Below are positions 10,495 to 23,663 of a DNA stretch of 64,000 nucleotides, in pieces. The position numbers and the translations under genes are program-made. The notes under the pieces were generated by a model. It ran no database searches, was not told where the DNA came from, and saw only the letters and a list, made by a program, of their open reading frames with translations. The stretch is from Lathyrus oleraceus (taxonomy: Eukaryota > Streptophyta > Magnoliopsida > Fabales > Fabaceae). Every line of letters begins with the position of its first letter. Within the stretch, counting starts at the first letter, position 1. The stretch spans positions 419,221,819-419,285,818 of the forward strand of contig NC_066584.1 of assembly GCF_024323335.1 (NCBI RefSeq), given 5' to 3'.

Positions 10495-13080
10495 CCAGCC
10501 ACATGATCTTGCCATTTTGTTCTAATCTGAGGCGTTGGTTTTGATTACCACGCGTGTGGCGCGCTGACTAGGTTCCACTATGGAACGCGCGTTGTAGTTC
10601 ACTTGATCTGCCACCTCAATTAATGAGGGAGATCAAGTGGCTCACGTTTTTTTCTATTTTCTGATTTTTAGTTTAATCGTTTTATTTTCATTAATTCATA
10701 TTAATTTTAATATTGATCCAAAAAATATGAGAGTTTCACCAAAAAATTTCAAAAAATTTATTCTTTCATATTTTGAATTAAAATCATTTTTTGGATCATT
10801 ATTAATATTTTTCATGATTTAATTGATTGTGTGTTTGTTTTTAATTGTTTAAAAATACTTTTAAGTTTCCAAAAATTATGAAATTTTTTCTCCAAGGTCC
10901 TTTGACCTTGTTTGACCTATGATAAATCTCATGGCCATTTATTTGGTGTTTTGATGAGGTTTTAGGAATTTGACAAACCATATTTAATTTAAATGCCTTA
11001 TTTTAATACTTTTAAATTGAATAAATGCCAATTAATTGTGTTGACCATTTGTGATGACTTGTTTGAGTTAGACTCTTGTTGTTGGGCCTTGGTCAAAGTT
11101 GATTTGACTTTGTCAAGTTAATATCATTGGATTTAGGGGATAGATGGAATGTACATTCCATCTCCCAAAATGAATGGATGATATTTAGTTGGTAAAAGTC
11201 CTCCTTTGACCAATTTGAGTTTTGATCTATTCCCCTCCCACTTCATCTTATTCCCCTTCTTTATGCGTTCGTCTCATTTGACCTATGATATCTCAAAGTT
11301 CTAAGGCTAGTTGATTGAAAAATCAACATAAGTATGGATGAGATTAGACCATTCTTTTTACATATTCTTTTTGTGTGTGGTATGTTTCATGAGCATAGTC
11401 CATTATACTATGTCTCTAACATGCATTAACACCAAAAATTCTATTTCCCGGTCTCAAATAGTTGTGACTTCTACATAAGTCCAATTACGATTGCTTAACA
11501 TAACACTAAATTTGTGACACAAAAAGGCATATCATTCTAGTTAGTGAGATTGTAAGTCTCCTCTCTTTCATGGTATTGTATGGAAACTTGGCCTTTTTTC
11601 CTTCCTTTGGAAGATGTCTTGGTTCAAGGATCCATGCTTGTGATAAGTGGGTTGAGTGTTCTCCAAAGAATGACTTCAAATAAAAAAGAAAAAGCAAAAC
11701 AATACTAACTTCTAACTCATTAACAACTAACATTTAATTTCAAGTCATTTACTTTAATGCAATTTAATTTCAAGTCTTTATTCATTTGCCATTATTCATA
11801 CCATTCTAATTGTTTATGTTAATGCCATTTTTAACTTTGTCCACTTGGACCATATTGTGTGATATATTCTTGTGTATATTTTGTTTGTTTGTGTGGTCTT
11901 TGACCATTAATGTACATAATAACAACAAAAACCCTAAAAAACTTTTGTGTGGACTGTTGGCTTGATCTTGGACAAATGGACTTAGAATTTAGGCAACATT
12001 CCTCTGCTAAAGGACTTGGCCAATGCCAACTTTTGTGAAACCTAGTGCTTGCAATTGAAACTTCATCTGATACATCTTTGAAGACCTCTTTGAGTTTATC
12101 TGCAACATGATCATTATGAAGTTGTTATTTTGAACCTATGACTTGTGGAATTCATCTGTTACATGGACTATCTTGAAGAATATCATGGAGTGGCTAAGCT
12201 TGGATGTGGCTATCTTTATTTGATGCCTTGCTCTTCAAGTTGATATAATTGTGCATTATGTGTTGTTTGATTCTAATGTTCGAGGGAATTTAAGTTTCTA
12301 TTGACATTCTTGTCTATTGGATTGCTACCTATTGGTCAGATCTTTTCAACTCTTAACTTTTAATTTTGTGCATAGGATTAGTCTCTTCATCTCCTCCCCA
12401 TCTATTTAATTTTAAAATCTCTCCCCCTTTTTTTAAATCTTCTTTGCATGAACTACTTTTGTTCTAAACTTTGACCACTTTGCAAAAGATAGAAACTTTG
12501 GTCTTACGTCATTGCATTTTTAAACTTCTTTTCTCAATCAACTTGTAAATGAACTCAATTATACTTGAATTAAACTTTCAAAAAAGCCAAAAAGAACTAA
12601 CTCATTCAAACCATTTTAGGCCTTTGTGCCTTTCAAACTTAAATTTTGTTAAAAGAAATGCACCCACTTTGAAATTTGTATCACGAACTACGAGGTTTTG
12701 ATCCCTCATTTTTATGTTGGCACGTAGACACAAGTCTGAAGGTCTTGTCAAACACAAAAATATAATTAATAAATTCTTTTCTCATCCCCCCATTCTATTT
12801 GCTTGTAAACATCCATTTGTACAAAATACATATGCACACAAAAAAGGGCTCCCTAGGAGTACCTAGGACAGTTTGGATGCTAACACCTTCCCTCTGTGTA
12901 ACCAACCCCTTTACCTGTAATCTTTGACATTTTATTAGTTTTGATTTGAAAATTTCTTACTTTTGGGTTTTGTTCGTACTTTTCCCTTTTCCCTTGGAAA
13001 CAATAAAAGCGCGGTGGCGACTCAGGTTTTATTGACGTCTACCTTATCCATAGCTTGATGATCATGAATTTACCGCTACA
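10495..13080 (+). mobile_element. 3' part of a second Ogre/Tat-type LTR, interrupted by element 1
   Basis: This block ends TTTACCGCTACA, like an LTR end. Near its end it has the same modules as the other Ogre LTRs: GAACTACG ... CACGTAG (12685-12727), GGATGCTAACACCTTCCC (12876-12893), AATAAAAGCGCGG and TGGCGACTC (13015-13023). Its left part is missing because element 1 is inserted at 10494/10495. At 13081 the sequence changes directly to the RNase H region of an unrelated Ty3/gypsy pol, so this LTR is itself an insertion. It carries one exact telo-box at 11929. No gene is seen; frames such as 10637-10822 and 11506-11733 are low-complexity. Confidence 0.7.
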
Positions 13081-14640
13081 CATGTGTGATGCCATCAACT
13101 ATGTAGTAGGCGTGGTGTTATGCCATAAAAAGGATAGAAAATGCATGTCATTTACTATGCTAGTAGGAATTTGGATGACACGCAAATTAATTATGTTACC
13201 ATATAGAAAGAGTTATTGGTCGTGGTCTTTGCTAATGACAAACTTTGTTTCTACTTAGTGGGTTTGAAGATATTTGTATATACAGACCCTGCTTCTATTA
13301 GATATCTCCTAAGAAAAAAAGATGCTAAACCAAGGCTTATCAGATGGAGTTTACTGCTTCAAGAGTTTAATATTGAAATAAGAGATAAAAAGGGACATAA
13401 AATGCGGTCGTCAACCATGTGTTAAGATTGACTGAGCAAAAAGAGGAAGAGTTACCTCTTAATGATGTTTTATCAAATGATAAGTTGTTTGCGCTGGTTC
13501 AAAAAGAAACGCCATAATATGCTGAATTTTACCACTACCTTTCAGCCAGAGTCTTACCTCCGGATGTGAGCTACCAGCGTAAAAAGAATTTCTTCTCTGA
13601 CCTTAAGCATTGTTATTGGGACAAACCTTTACTTTTTAAGAGAGGAGCCAATAGACTTTTCTAGAGGTGTGTCCCAGAAGAAGAGATTGAGAGTGTTATG
13701 ACTCATTGTCATGCTTCTGCCTATGGTGGACATGTTAGTACCGACAAAATTGTGTTGAAGATTCTCCAAGCAAGCTGGATTTTATTGGCCACATCTCTTC
13801 AAAGATGTCCATGCTTTTATAAAGAAGTGTGACCAATTCCAGTGCACTAGAAACATCTCAAAGAGGAATGAAATGCCTCTGAACAACATCTTAGAGGTTG
13901 ACATTTTTTATGTATGGGAGATTTATTTTATGGGACCCTTTCCCTCATCTATGGGAAATGAATACATACCCGTGGTTGTGGACTATGTATCAAAATAGAT
14001 TGAGGCCATTTCCTCTCCAAAAAATGATGTCCGAATTTTAATAAAAATGTTCAAAAAAACAATTTTCCCGAGATTTGGGATTCCTAGGCTAGTGATAAGT
14101 GATTGGGGGATCACATTTAATCGCCAGAAAATATGAAAGCTTACTTAAGAAGTATGGGGTAAGGCATAAGTTCACTACACCCTTCACTGCCCCAAACAAA
14201 TGGATAATTAGAGGTTTCTAATAGATAAATAAAAGTCACTTTAGAGAAGGCGATCTCCCTCTAGGAAAGACTGATCCTCTAAATTCGATGAATCACTTCG
14301 GGAAATACCAGAGTGTATATAAAACTCATATTGGTACGACCCTATTCCAACTGACATATGGGAAGTCTTATCACCTGCATGTAGAGTTAGAGCATAAATC
14401 CTATCCAGCTATCAAAGCCCTTAATATAGATTATCGGACAATAAAAAAGAAAAGAAGGTTACAATTAAGTGAGTTAGAAGAACTATGACTTGATGCATAT
14501 GAAAATGCAAAGTTGTATAAAGAGAGAACTAAGAAATGGCACGACAAAAGATTGAGTGAGTATACAGGACCGTTCATTGTGAATGGACAAAGATTAAAGC
14601 AATACATCACCAAGAATGTAGTGGAGTAAGAAATACATGT
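13081..14640 (+). pseudogene. pol: Decayed Ty3/gypsy pol (RNase H to integrase), Athila-like
   Basis: In several frames the translation shows RNase H phrases ([53 protein letters not shown]). The integrase zinc-binding and core regions follow in pieces. Later come the host-sequence phrase FQLTYGKSYHLHVELEHKSY at about 14350-14410 and YENAKLYKERTKKWHDK at about 14500-14550. Frameshifts and stops are frequent (13258, 13425, about 13520, 14488). RT, protease and gag are missing to the left, where an LTR was inserted. After integrase comes a GRQP-type phrase (about 14715-14730), as I recall from Athila-group elements. The Athila assignment rests on recalled family phrases and is moderate; the Ty3/gypsy assignment is firm. 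Confidence 0.75.
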
Positions 14641-17597
14641 GATTATGAAAAAACCACCATGAGTGCTTGCACTCATGGACCATAGAGCTAAACTACGTTA
14701 AAGAAAACATTTCGTGGGAGACAACCCGCAATTTTTGTGTTGTTTCTTTTTACAGGTTCTTTTTGTTTTGTATTCCTATTATGCAAGACCTTGTGTTGCG
14801 CTTTCTACCTCCCCAGTTAGGTGTTTTGTGAGTTTCTCTTTACCTTCATCTAATTTTACAGGAACGTTAAGGCCAATGTTCGGTTTAAGTTTTTTTTTTT
14901 TTTTTGGGGGGGGGGGGGGGTATTTCCATTTTCTATTATTTTTTTATTTTTATATTTTTTGTTGTGTGTTGTTTAGGGTTATTTGTTGGTATGTTGTATA
15001 TATTGATGTATCACTGATATATTTCCCCAAATTAGAGTTGTTAAATTTTTTTTTCTGAAAAAACTTTTGAGTTTGAGAAATACCTGAGAAAGTCTATAGG
15101 TTAGAAGGGATGATAGGATGAGTTTAGGGACCCTAGGAAAGTTGATAAAATTGGTATTACCCAAACACCATAAGTTTCTTGAGTAGGATATGAATCTAAC
15201 ATGTATTTTGTAACATAGTTCTCGGACTCTGAGAAGTACTTCCCAAGTATTTTATTTAACTGCCTGACATAAATTCGATTCACACTGCATGTATGATCGA
15301 GCGAGTGAAAAAGAAAAAAATATAAACAACAAAAAGATGAAAAATAGCGGTAAAAGGCAATTGCACCTACAAAGTTGGATTACCCTCACCCGATTATTCA
15401 TCCCAACAGTGATTGAACCCCAACATCAACCCAAAATAGGCAATAAATAAATACACAAAAGTGTGTAATTTCATATGCAAATAAAGATGGAAAGTCATTT
15501 CTTATTTGGTGTAAAAACAAATATTTTCTTGATTGATCTTGTATGTGTGATGATTATCATTATTTCAATTGCCTTAATTTGATTGTCCGAACAAAAGGGA
15601 AGGAAAATATAAAAAGAGACTTAAGTTCAAAGCATAGTTAGAGAGGTATTCGAAATAGGAAGCTTTTGTATGTATCTATTTTACAGTCTTGTGTTCTTGT
15701 AATGCTTTTGGTGTAAATGAGTACATGGGAACCTAGATCTTAGTCAATCAGAACAATGAGCCATGTATGAGTATTAGTGATTTCATTCTCTAAAGCTTTT
15801 GATGAACTGAACCACTTAATCTAAAAAAAATCCTAAGCAAGCATGTTGATTAAGGACAGACAACAATTGAAGTTTATGGATGTTTGATAAATGATTATTG
15901 TGAATTTTAGATGTCTGAAATTGATCAAGATTTAATGTTAGTGGACCTTAATGATAATGCGCGAATTATGAGTGATTAACCGTTGGTTTTTGTATAAGTA
16001 AGGCACTTGAACTTGAGAAAAAGACGCTTGTTACTTCCACTTACTTTGTAACTTTCAGTTTTGGTTCTTTGCTCTTCTTTATATTTTTGTGCAACTTCTG
16101 TTGTATTCTCTGGATTTTTTTAATATTATTAAAGCATTTTGTATTCAATTCAGGTTATTTAAGTTTATCACAATTGCTTTTACTTTATATGCACTATATG
16201 TCTTTATTTTGCTTATTTTTAGTCAATCTCAACATGAGTGAGTAGTCCTTTAGGGTCAAGGGGTCATGAGATCTATCTCATGTCAAACCCCAATTGACTT
16301 ATGCGTGTATGAATCATGTGAAAATAACGAGTTTAAAAGTTATTTTAGAATCCTAAATCTTAAACATATTTGTGTCGGCTATCAAAAGTCGAGGCAACCC
16401 AGATGCCGATCACGTACTGTAAGGTGGTGATTCAGCATTTGACCGAGGATTGCTAAACAATTAACAACAAGACACAACTGACAAGGTATCTTGTTCTCGA
16501 TTGAGGAAGCCAATTAGTTATGACATAAACACTTCTAGATACGCACGCCATAAAAGTGAGTGTAGTGCATTTTTATCTACCTTTTTATAGCTTGCTCCAT
16601 TTTCTCATAATTGAAATCAGAAAGTTAATTGGGTAATTTAGAATATAACTCATGTACCTCATGTCCGGCTTTGCTTTATATTTTTAATTTTATTCCATTC
16701 ACAATGAATCACTAAACTTTTCGATCTCTTTAGCTACACACTGTTATGATAAAAACCAGTACTCAAACTCATCTCTCAATGGGTTCGATCTTATTATATT
16801 ACATCATATTATCATGCACTTCCGACCTTGCATCTTTTATGTTAGGAAGTTTTGAACATCTGATCATTTTGTTGAGGAAGAAAGTTTGTGAAAGTGCATG
16901 TATTTTTTATTGTTAAGACTAAATCAAACGCAACCTTAAACGTGTTGGGTATAACAAAATGACTATCATTCTCATGAAAAGAGGTCAGTGTAGAGAAGTC
17001 ATCATTGTTGAGGATGTAGAGAATGAAACATATAAACATTTCACCATAAAAAGCCAAGAAACCATACATTTACAAAGTTAAGACAAAATAGCCAAGAAAC
17101 CATGTTATATATTTAGAAATCAATTACTTACATCTTTATCGATAAACATGAGTTCCAAGTGTTCCCTATTACTAGAAAGTACAATCCATTTGTGATGAAC
17201 TTTAGCAATTTTCAGCAACTCTTTCTTAAATGGCCTTGTCATATATTTGTTCTGTGGCATGAGTAGAAAATAAAATAATAAACAAGATTGTAAATGATGT
17301 CAAAACAAATACAAATAAACACAATATCTAAACACATAGAATAAGCAACAAAAATTGGTAAAATAAACATGAAACCACCTTTGGGTAAAGAAAAGATAAA
17401 TCCACCAAAATTAAACAAATAAATATATAAAGATATCAGAAATAGTATAAAACCAAAATTAGGTAAACAAAGAACAGAACCTGGCAAACAAAGAAGATGA
17501 AACTGGAACTTAGTAAGCAAAAAAAGATGAAACAAAAATTTAAACAAAAAGCAAAATGAATAAACACTAATAAAAAATGGAAGGAGATAATAAAACT
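14641..17597. other. AT-rich stretch after the Athila-like pol; no gene recognised
   Basis: This is probably the 3' part of the Athila-like element or its flank. I see a T16-G15 homopolymer run at 14890-14920 and otherwise AT-rich DNA with no coherent protein. Frames at 14714-15058, 16842-17069 and 17239-17547 are Phe/Leu/Tyr-rich products of AT-rich DNA. I could not place an LTR boundary. Confidence 0.5.
14890..14920 (+). repeat. Homopolymer run T16 followed by G15
   Basis: Sixteen T are followed directly by fifteen G. It is either a replication-slippage tract or an assembly/polishing weak point. The G run could stack into quadruplex structures. Confidence 0.9.
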
Positions 17598-17873
17598 CAG
17601 ACTCGGCCCTTTACATGTGCAGGGAGCGCTACAGCGCTGGGCCTCATTTTTATGGGGCTCAATTTTTTTGTTATTGTTAGACAGAAAATATGAAAAATAT
17701 TAAAAGGATACAAAACATTAGAAAATCAAATTTGAAACGTTTTTCTTCTTCTTTCTTTGTTTGCTGCCTGTGTCACACCTGCGTCAAAAACAAAACTAAA
17801 ACTGCAAAACATTATTTCATTTGTTCTTAATATCTATGTAAAAAAGGAAGCTTTGTGCATCTATTTAAAAAGG

Positions 17874-17959
17874 AAACGAAACAATGTTTTTGTCGCACCG
17901 CCGTCACCAAAAAAGAAAACGAAACAATGTTTTTGTCGCACCGCCGTCACCATAAGTTT
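17874..17959 (+). repeat. 43-bp tandem duplication in the hAT 5' region
   Basis: Two near-identical copies starting AAACGAAACAATGTTTTTGT lie at 17874 and 17917, each ending in CGCACCGCCGTCACC. Confidence 0.85.
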
Positions 17960-18671
17960 ACAACGACGTTGACATGATAAAAATGAAGGCAAATTTTGTG
18001 TAGTAGGGACTCAATGGTAATTTTATTTGTATATTTTGCTTTTATAATTTTATTGGTGGTAATGCATAAATTTTTAGATAATCTATTGTTATTTGTTTGT
18101 TGAAGTTGAAATTGAAATTAGCAGTAGCAAGTGTATTTTTGTAACGTGTAATGAAAATTGAAATTAGCAGTAGCAAGTGTGTTTGTTGAAATTGCTTCTA
18201 TGCTTTATGTATCGTTTGATTTTTGAATCGGTGATGGTGGTGAACAGATTGAAAAAGAAAATATGTTTAGTGTGTGGTTGAGTTTTAATCCATTCTTCAA
18301 GTTTTCAATTTGAATTATGTCCGTGTCAATTTGGGCAATTAACAATCATTCCATATGAATGATAGACTAGTAGTAGAACCGTTGGTAAATGTCACAGAAA
18401 CTTATTTTGTTTAGTTTTGTTATTAATTTCTAGTTCCAATAGACACAAAAATTTATTTGTTTAGTTTTTCTAATTAATTTCTAATTCTTATTTTGATTAC
18501 TAAATGTCAATATTCTTTTGATTACTAATTCATAATTTTCTCTACTTAAAGAAATTGATTTTTCTTCTACTAATATAATAATTTATGGTAGGGACACAAT
18601 TTCACTTGCCGGTAAATACTACGTCATTGACCATTAGCGGACTCAGTAGACATAGTGAGATATTCCAGGTT

Positions 18672-20845
18672 TTTTTACTATGCCTTCTAATATGCCTCAT
18701 AAGAGTAGAATGTATGAATATGAAAATGATAAGCGTAATAAAAAGAAAAAAATTGAAGAGTTAGTTTAATCTCAAGCAGGAGCTCTTGATAAATTTTTAA
18801 TAAAAGAACCTGAAGTTCCAAATGAAAATCATTATATTAATAATATTGATGTTGAAAATTTTGTTAGTATGTCCATTGAAAATTATAATATTGATATTAT
18901 GCTTATTGAAAATGATAATGTTGATAGCGTGCTCATTGAAAATGATAATATTGAAAATGTATTCATTAGTGATGAAGTTAATAATGCTGATGATAATCTT
19001 GAGGAATTTAATAATGATGATGATAATATTGATTATGATATATTTAATCCAAGAAATTGTGACCGCCTTCAACCTAAATTGATTGATTTATTAGTTGTGA
19101 AAAGTCCTATAAGAGATAATTCTATTGGGAAGAGTCCTAAAGATAATTTAATTGATGCTTTACAACTAATTTGTATACTAGAGCTTTATCAAATGAAGAA
19201 ATTTGTGATAGAGATTGACTTGTTTATTCAAAAGAGTTTGATAGAGTATTTTGTTTTTGTTGTAAAGTTTTTAAAAATGGGATTGGTATGGAATAATTAA
19301 CAAACGAGGGTTATAATGATTGATCATATGTTGCTGCAAGAATTAAAGAGCACGAGTTAGGCATGAACATGTTAAGAATGTGACTATTTGGTATGAGTAT
19401 CTTCAAAGGCTGCAAAAATTTCAAACTATTGATAAAACGACTCAAAGACTAATTGAGAAAGAAAATGATCACTAGAAAAATGCTTTAAAAAGAGTTATTT
19501 CAATAGTGAAATTTCTTGCTAAACAAAAATCGACATTTCTTGGTTCTAAGGCAACATTTTGGGTTTGATTGAAATGTTAACTGAATATGACCCAATCATC
19601 CAAAAACATGTTAGACGTGTTACAACTCAATAAGTTCACGTTCATTATCTTGGACATAAAATACAAAATGATTTTATTTCACTGCTTGGTTTTACAATTA
19701 AAATTGAAATCATTAGAAAATCAAACAAGCAATGTATTTCTCAGTAATACTTAATTGTACTCCTGTTGTTAGTCACCAAGATCAAATGTACTTGATAATA
19801 AGATATGTGGATATTTCTTCATCTTCTGTTAGCATTTAGGAATCATTTTAAAGATTTTTGAATGTGAATGATACAAAAGGTCAAGGGTTTTTTGATGTTT
19901 TACAAAATGAATTGAAAGAACTTGGTCTCGACCTATTTGATGTGGGAGGGCAAGGTTATGATAATGATTCAAATATGAAAGAAAAACATCAAGGTGTACA
20001 AAAGATATTTTTAGATATAAATTCGAGGGCTTTTTATACTCTTTGTGGTTGTCATAGTTTTAATTTGGCATTGTATGATATGACTAACTCTTGTAATAAA
20101 TCTTGGATTTTTTTGGAGCTGTTTAACGCATTTATACAATTTTTGACAATTCTACTAAGAGATGGAAATTTTTGACAAATAATGTAAAAGATCCGACTCC
20201 AAAATCATTCTCATTCACTCGCTGGGAGAGCCGTGTAGAAAGTGTCAAAGCTATAAGAACTCAAATGTTAGATTTTACAAAAGCTTTTCTTGAACTGTCA
20301 GAAAATAATCTTGATCCTAAAATACAAAATGAAGCTAAATCCTTAGCAACAAATGAACTTGGTGATTTTGAGTTTTTGATTGCTATAACTATTTGGTTAA
20401 AAATATTATCTGCAATTGATTCAGTTAGATTTTTTTTGCACAAAAAGGATATGCTTATTGATGTTGCTACGAAAAAACTAAAAGGGTTGATTTTATATTT
20501 TTAGGGATATAGAGAAAGAGGTTTTTATAAGGCAGTGGTTAACGCTAAGAAAATTGCAGTTGAATTGAATATCGCCCCAACATTTCCTCAAAGACGTATA
20601 ATTAAAAGAAAAAGACAATTTGATGAGTATTATTATACCCCAGAAGTCGAGCTATTCGAAGAGGAATCTTTCAGGATTAATTATTTTCTTTACCTTGTTG
20701 ATCAAGTTGTTGTTTCTCTTAATAAGAGATTTGAGCAATACCAAGAACATGCAAATATTTTTCGGTTTCTTATTTATTTCTCACAAGTTGCAATCATTGG
20801 ATGATGGAACTTTGAAATCTTTCGATCATTGTCTTAAAAATTAAA
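18672..20845 (+). pseudogene. hAT transposase pseudogene (TTF-type zinc finger / ZMYM1-like)
   Basis: The translation reads as a plant hAT transposase of the 'zinc finger MYM-type protein 1-like' kind, broken into at least six frames. It begins about 18690 with HKSRMYEYENDKRNKKKK and has a stop after IEELV. An Asn/Asp-rich segment with repeated IEND/IENYN follows (18869-19060). The zinc-finger zone (FVFVVKFLKMG) is damaged. The catalytic region includes GQGYDNDSNMKEKHQGVQK (19948-20004) and CGCHSFNLALYDM. RWESRVESVKAIRTQM and NELGDFEFLIAI come next. The C-terminal part has PQRRIIKRKRQFDEYYY and SFRINYFLYLVDQVV. The hAT dimerisation domain is not seen. In-frame stops at 18767, 20175 and 20504 and frame changes show it is dead. 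Confidence 0.85.
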
Positions 20846-20850
20846 TATAT

Positions 20851-22860
20851 TTTATCCCTAATTTGATGTCGTGGCAAAAGCAAAGTGAAGGGAAAATATT
20901 TTTTTTCACATTGAATGTTATAATAAAAATTGAATCTTATAATAATAATAAGGGTTAAATATACTTTATTTAGGGATTTCGGTTCACTCCGTGTAATTTT
21001 TTGTATTCCCTCTTATAATGTTTAGATTTTGCTTCTTTGACCATTTTGATGACATGACAACTTTGTAATCTTCATAGTTATTGACTTGACAAACCACATG
21101 ATTTTTTTAATAATTTTTTTAAAAATAATTTTATTTAATTTTTAATTTTTTTAATACTACTTTCATTACTTGCATATAGTATATTAGGTTGTTTTTCTTT
21201 CAGTTAATGAGGAAGCTATTGCAAGTATTTTGAAGACTTCATTGCACATTATTTTCTATTTCTTATGCTATCTTTTTTTTCTAGATGGAGGGATCAAAGA
21301 AATTATTATCTGGATCTTCTACGACATATACATCTCAATCCTTGCAAACAAACACTAGTTGAATGGTTGACAATCGTGTTTCAACAAATGTTGTTCTAAT
21401 GTTCTCGTCTTATAAACCAAACCACATGGAAATAACCACAACAATGAAGTCAGACTATCCATTATTTCTGGTGTAATGCCTAGCAGTTACATGGGAAAAA
21501 TTCATCTTTTGTAGCATTGCCTAGAGTTGAAAACCCACATTTTAAAGTTACTGGAGGATTGAGTGGGGCTTCTTATGTTCTTCGGGTCCAAGGTAACTTC
21601 CACAACATTTTCTATTGAAAAGAAAATATAAAGTATAATTAATAATAATAATAATACTAATAATAATTAATAATAATAATATTGTAATTTTTTATTATAG
21701 GAAATGGGACCAGTCGAGTTTATATCTGTCTTAAATTTGCATTTCAGAAAATATGGTCAGATGAACTCTTGTTGTATGTGAGGTCGGTGAATTTTCTAAG
21801 CCTTTAGTTTGTTCAATGAAGTAATTATGATTCACATTAAATGTTTGTTAAACTTTGAACCAATTTTTCGTGTGGTGGGCATCAAATAAATTGACAAAAT
21901 TTATTGTCTAACAACTTTCAGGAGAGGTGCACAGCTCATTTAGAAAAGAAGAAAAGAAAAAAAAAACTAAAACAGTAGAATGGTGTTCTAGCTTAATGGA
22001 TAATACTCTCACAACACCACTAGCTATTATTTGAATAATGTCTAATATAAGTGTTCATATAGAGAGTATAAGTAAAAAGAAAAAAAAATAATGTTACTCT
22101 CCGTCTCAAATCAAATTTTACATTTGAACTATGTGTTTAAAAATTACTATTAATTAATTTGATTTTAATAAAAAATATATTAATTAATTATTAAAATACT
22201 ATTAATGATTGTAGCAAATAAAATTATTATTTTTAAAATTGTTGATTTATAAAAAGCAACAACTTGAATTATATTATAAAAATACAAAATAAATAAATAA
22301 ATACTGCTGACAAAGATTAAATTATAAATCAATAACTACTTACACTCCTTTAAGTCAATTAAGAATTGACTCACTCACTTCATAATTAATGAAATAATTA
22401 AAATAAAGAAAATTGAATAAATAATATAAAAAATAATCAATATTATATAAGTTACAATTATTTTGAGTTAGATCGCAATTGTAGTGCAAATAAGATTCTC
22501 ACAACACTAGGAACTAAGATTTGAATCATGATTAGCTCAAATAATATAGTATTTCAATCATGATTAACTCACAACACTAGTGCAAATAATATATGAAAAT
22601 ATATGAAATTTCTTTAATAATATTTTAAATACTTTTGATTTTGTCTTGAAGTCTACAAATAGGAATACTCAAAATAATTCAACATTATTCGAATTTACAA
22701 AAGATAGATGAAAAATCAAATGTAGAAAAAAGAGAAATTTAAATAATGAAAATGAGAGTTCAATTGTATGTTCTTTTTCTAAATTCAAAATAGTCAATTT
22801 ATAGGTTAAATGATGTTGTTTCAAAGGTTGCGACCTTGATAATACACACAATTTTACCAT
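20851..22860. other. AT-rich intergenic stretch with possible MITE ends
   Basis: No gene is recognised. At about 20950, GGGTTAAATATACTTTATTT resembles the terminal repeat of common legume DNA elements, but I found no inverted partner. At about 22095, CTCTCCGTCTCAAATC resembles the start of Stowaway-like MITEs. Around 21282-21790 there are short coding-like pieces (for example SGASYVLRVQG) with splice-like borders that I could not identify. A (TAA)n tract lies at about 21640-21690. Confidence 0.35.
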
Positions 22861-23663
22861 GTATTACAACTCTTCCCAGAAAGTATTGTGACCCTTGATA
22901 AAACACATCATTTCATTAAGTATTGCAACTCTTCGCACTAAGTGTTGCGGCCATTGATATAACACACATGCTTACAAAATATTGTAACTCTTCTCACTAA
23001 GTGTTGCAACTCTTTATTAAGTATGACAACTATTCGAATTCAAAATTAACGAATTGTGATGTTATTATTGGAACACAACAATGATTGTGTATTTAATGAA
23101 TTTCTTCATTAATTAATAATTACAACAATCCCCAATTTGTTCTAATAATAACAAGACAAATTCTAGAAAAGGAAATAAATAATGCTAATACAATTCTGTA
23201 TCTTTCGATTTGAACTTAATTTAGTTAACACACCATAAAATATAATTGGATTTTCATGTAGCAAAGCTTTGAACCTGTTATTCCTTGTGATTAGATCGAT
23301 GTTACCTTACACACACTCCTTAGTGGTTCTTCGCCTACATCTCTCGCCTAACACTATTTATGATCACGTGCTTTTCTCGTCTCGTAAATTTATTGTGAGA
23401 GAAACTCTAATTCTCACTTTAAGACGGCACCATCTCAAAATTCACATAATTGAAGTTCATATTGTATCTATTTTACTTGAGTTATATATTCTCAACATTG
23501 AACTTCATTAAAAGTTGGAAAAAACTCAACCCTCTAAATACAATAGTCAATATTATTACATAATATTGCACAAACATCCAAATTAACAGTTTATTATTAC
23601 CCATTTAATCTAAGGTTAATGTTTTCTTAACGTTAGATTGAGTTGATATCGTTGTTGGAACTC

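Larger units (their letters stand above)
17598..20850 (+). mobile_element. Dead hAT-superfamily DNA transposon (3' end not located)
   Basis: The left end appears to be CAGACTCGGCCCT at 17598, followed by GTGCAGGG and a phrase like GGGCCTCATTTTTATGGGG, typical of legume hAT termini. The transposase remnant follows at 18672-20845. I could not find the matching inverted end or the second copy of a possible 8-bp duplication (ATAAAACT), so the right boundary is a guess. The 5' non-coding part holds two short duplications: a 43-bp unit at 17874-17959 and a 26-bp unit repeated near 18107 and 18152. Confidence 0.6.

Noticed and set aside
18797..19082. Ile/Asn-rich ORFs on both strands at the hAT N-terminus
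   Set aside because: Only the frame 18869-19300 fits the transposase; the others are shadows of AT-rich repeated codons.
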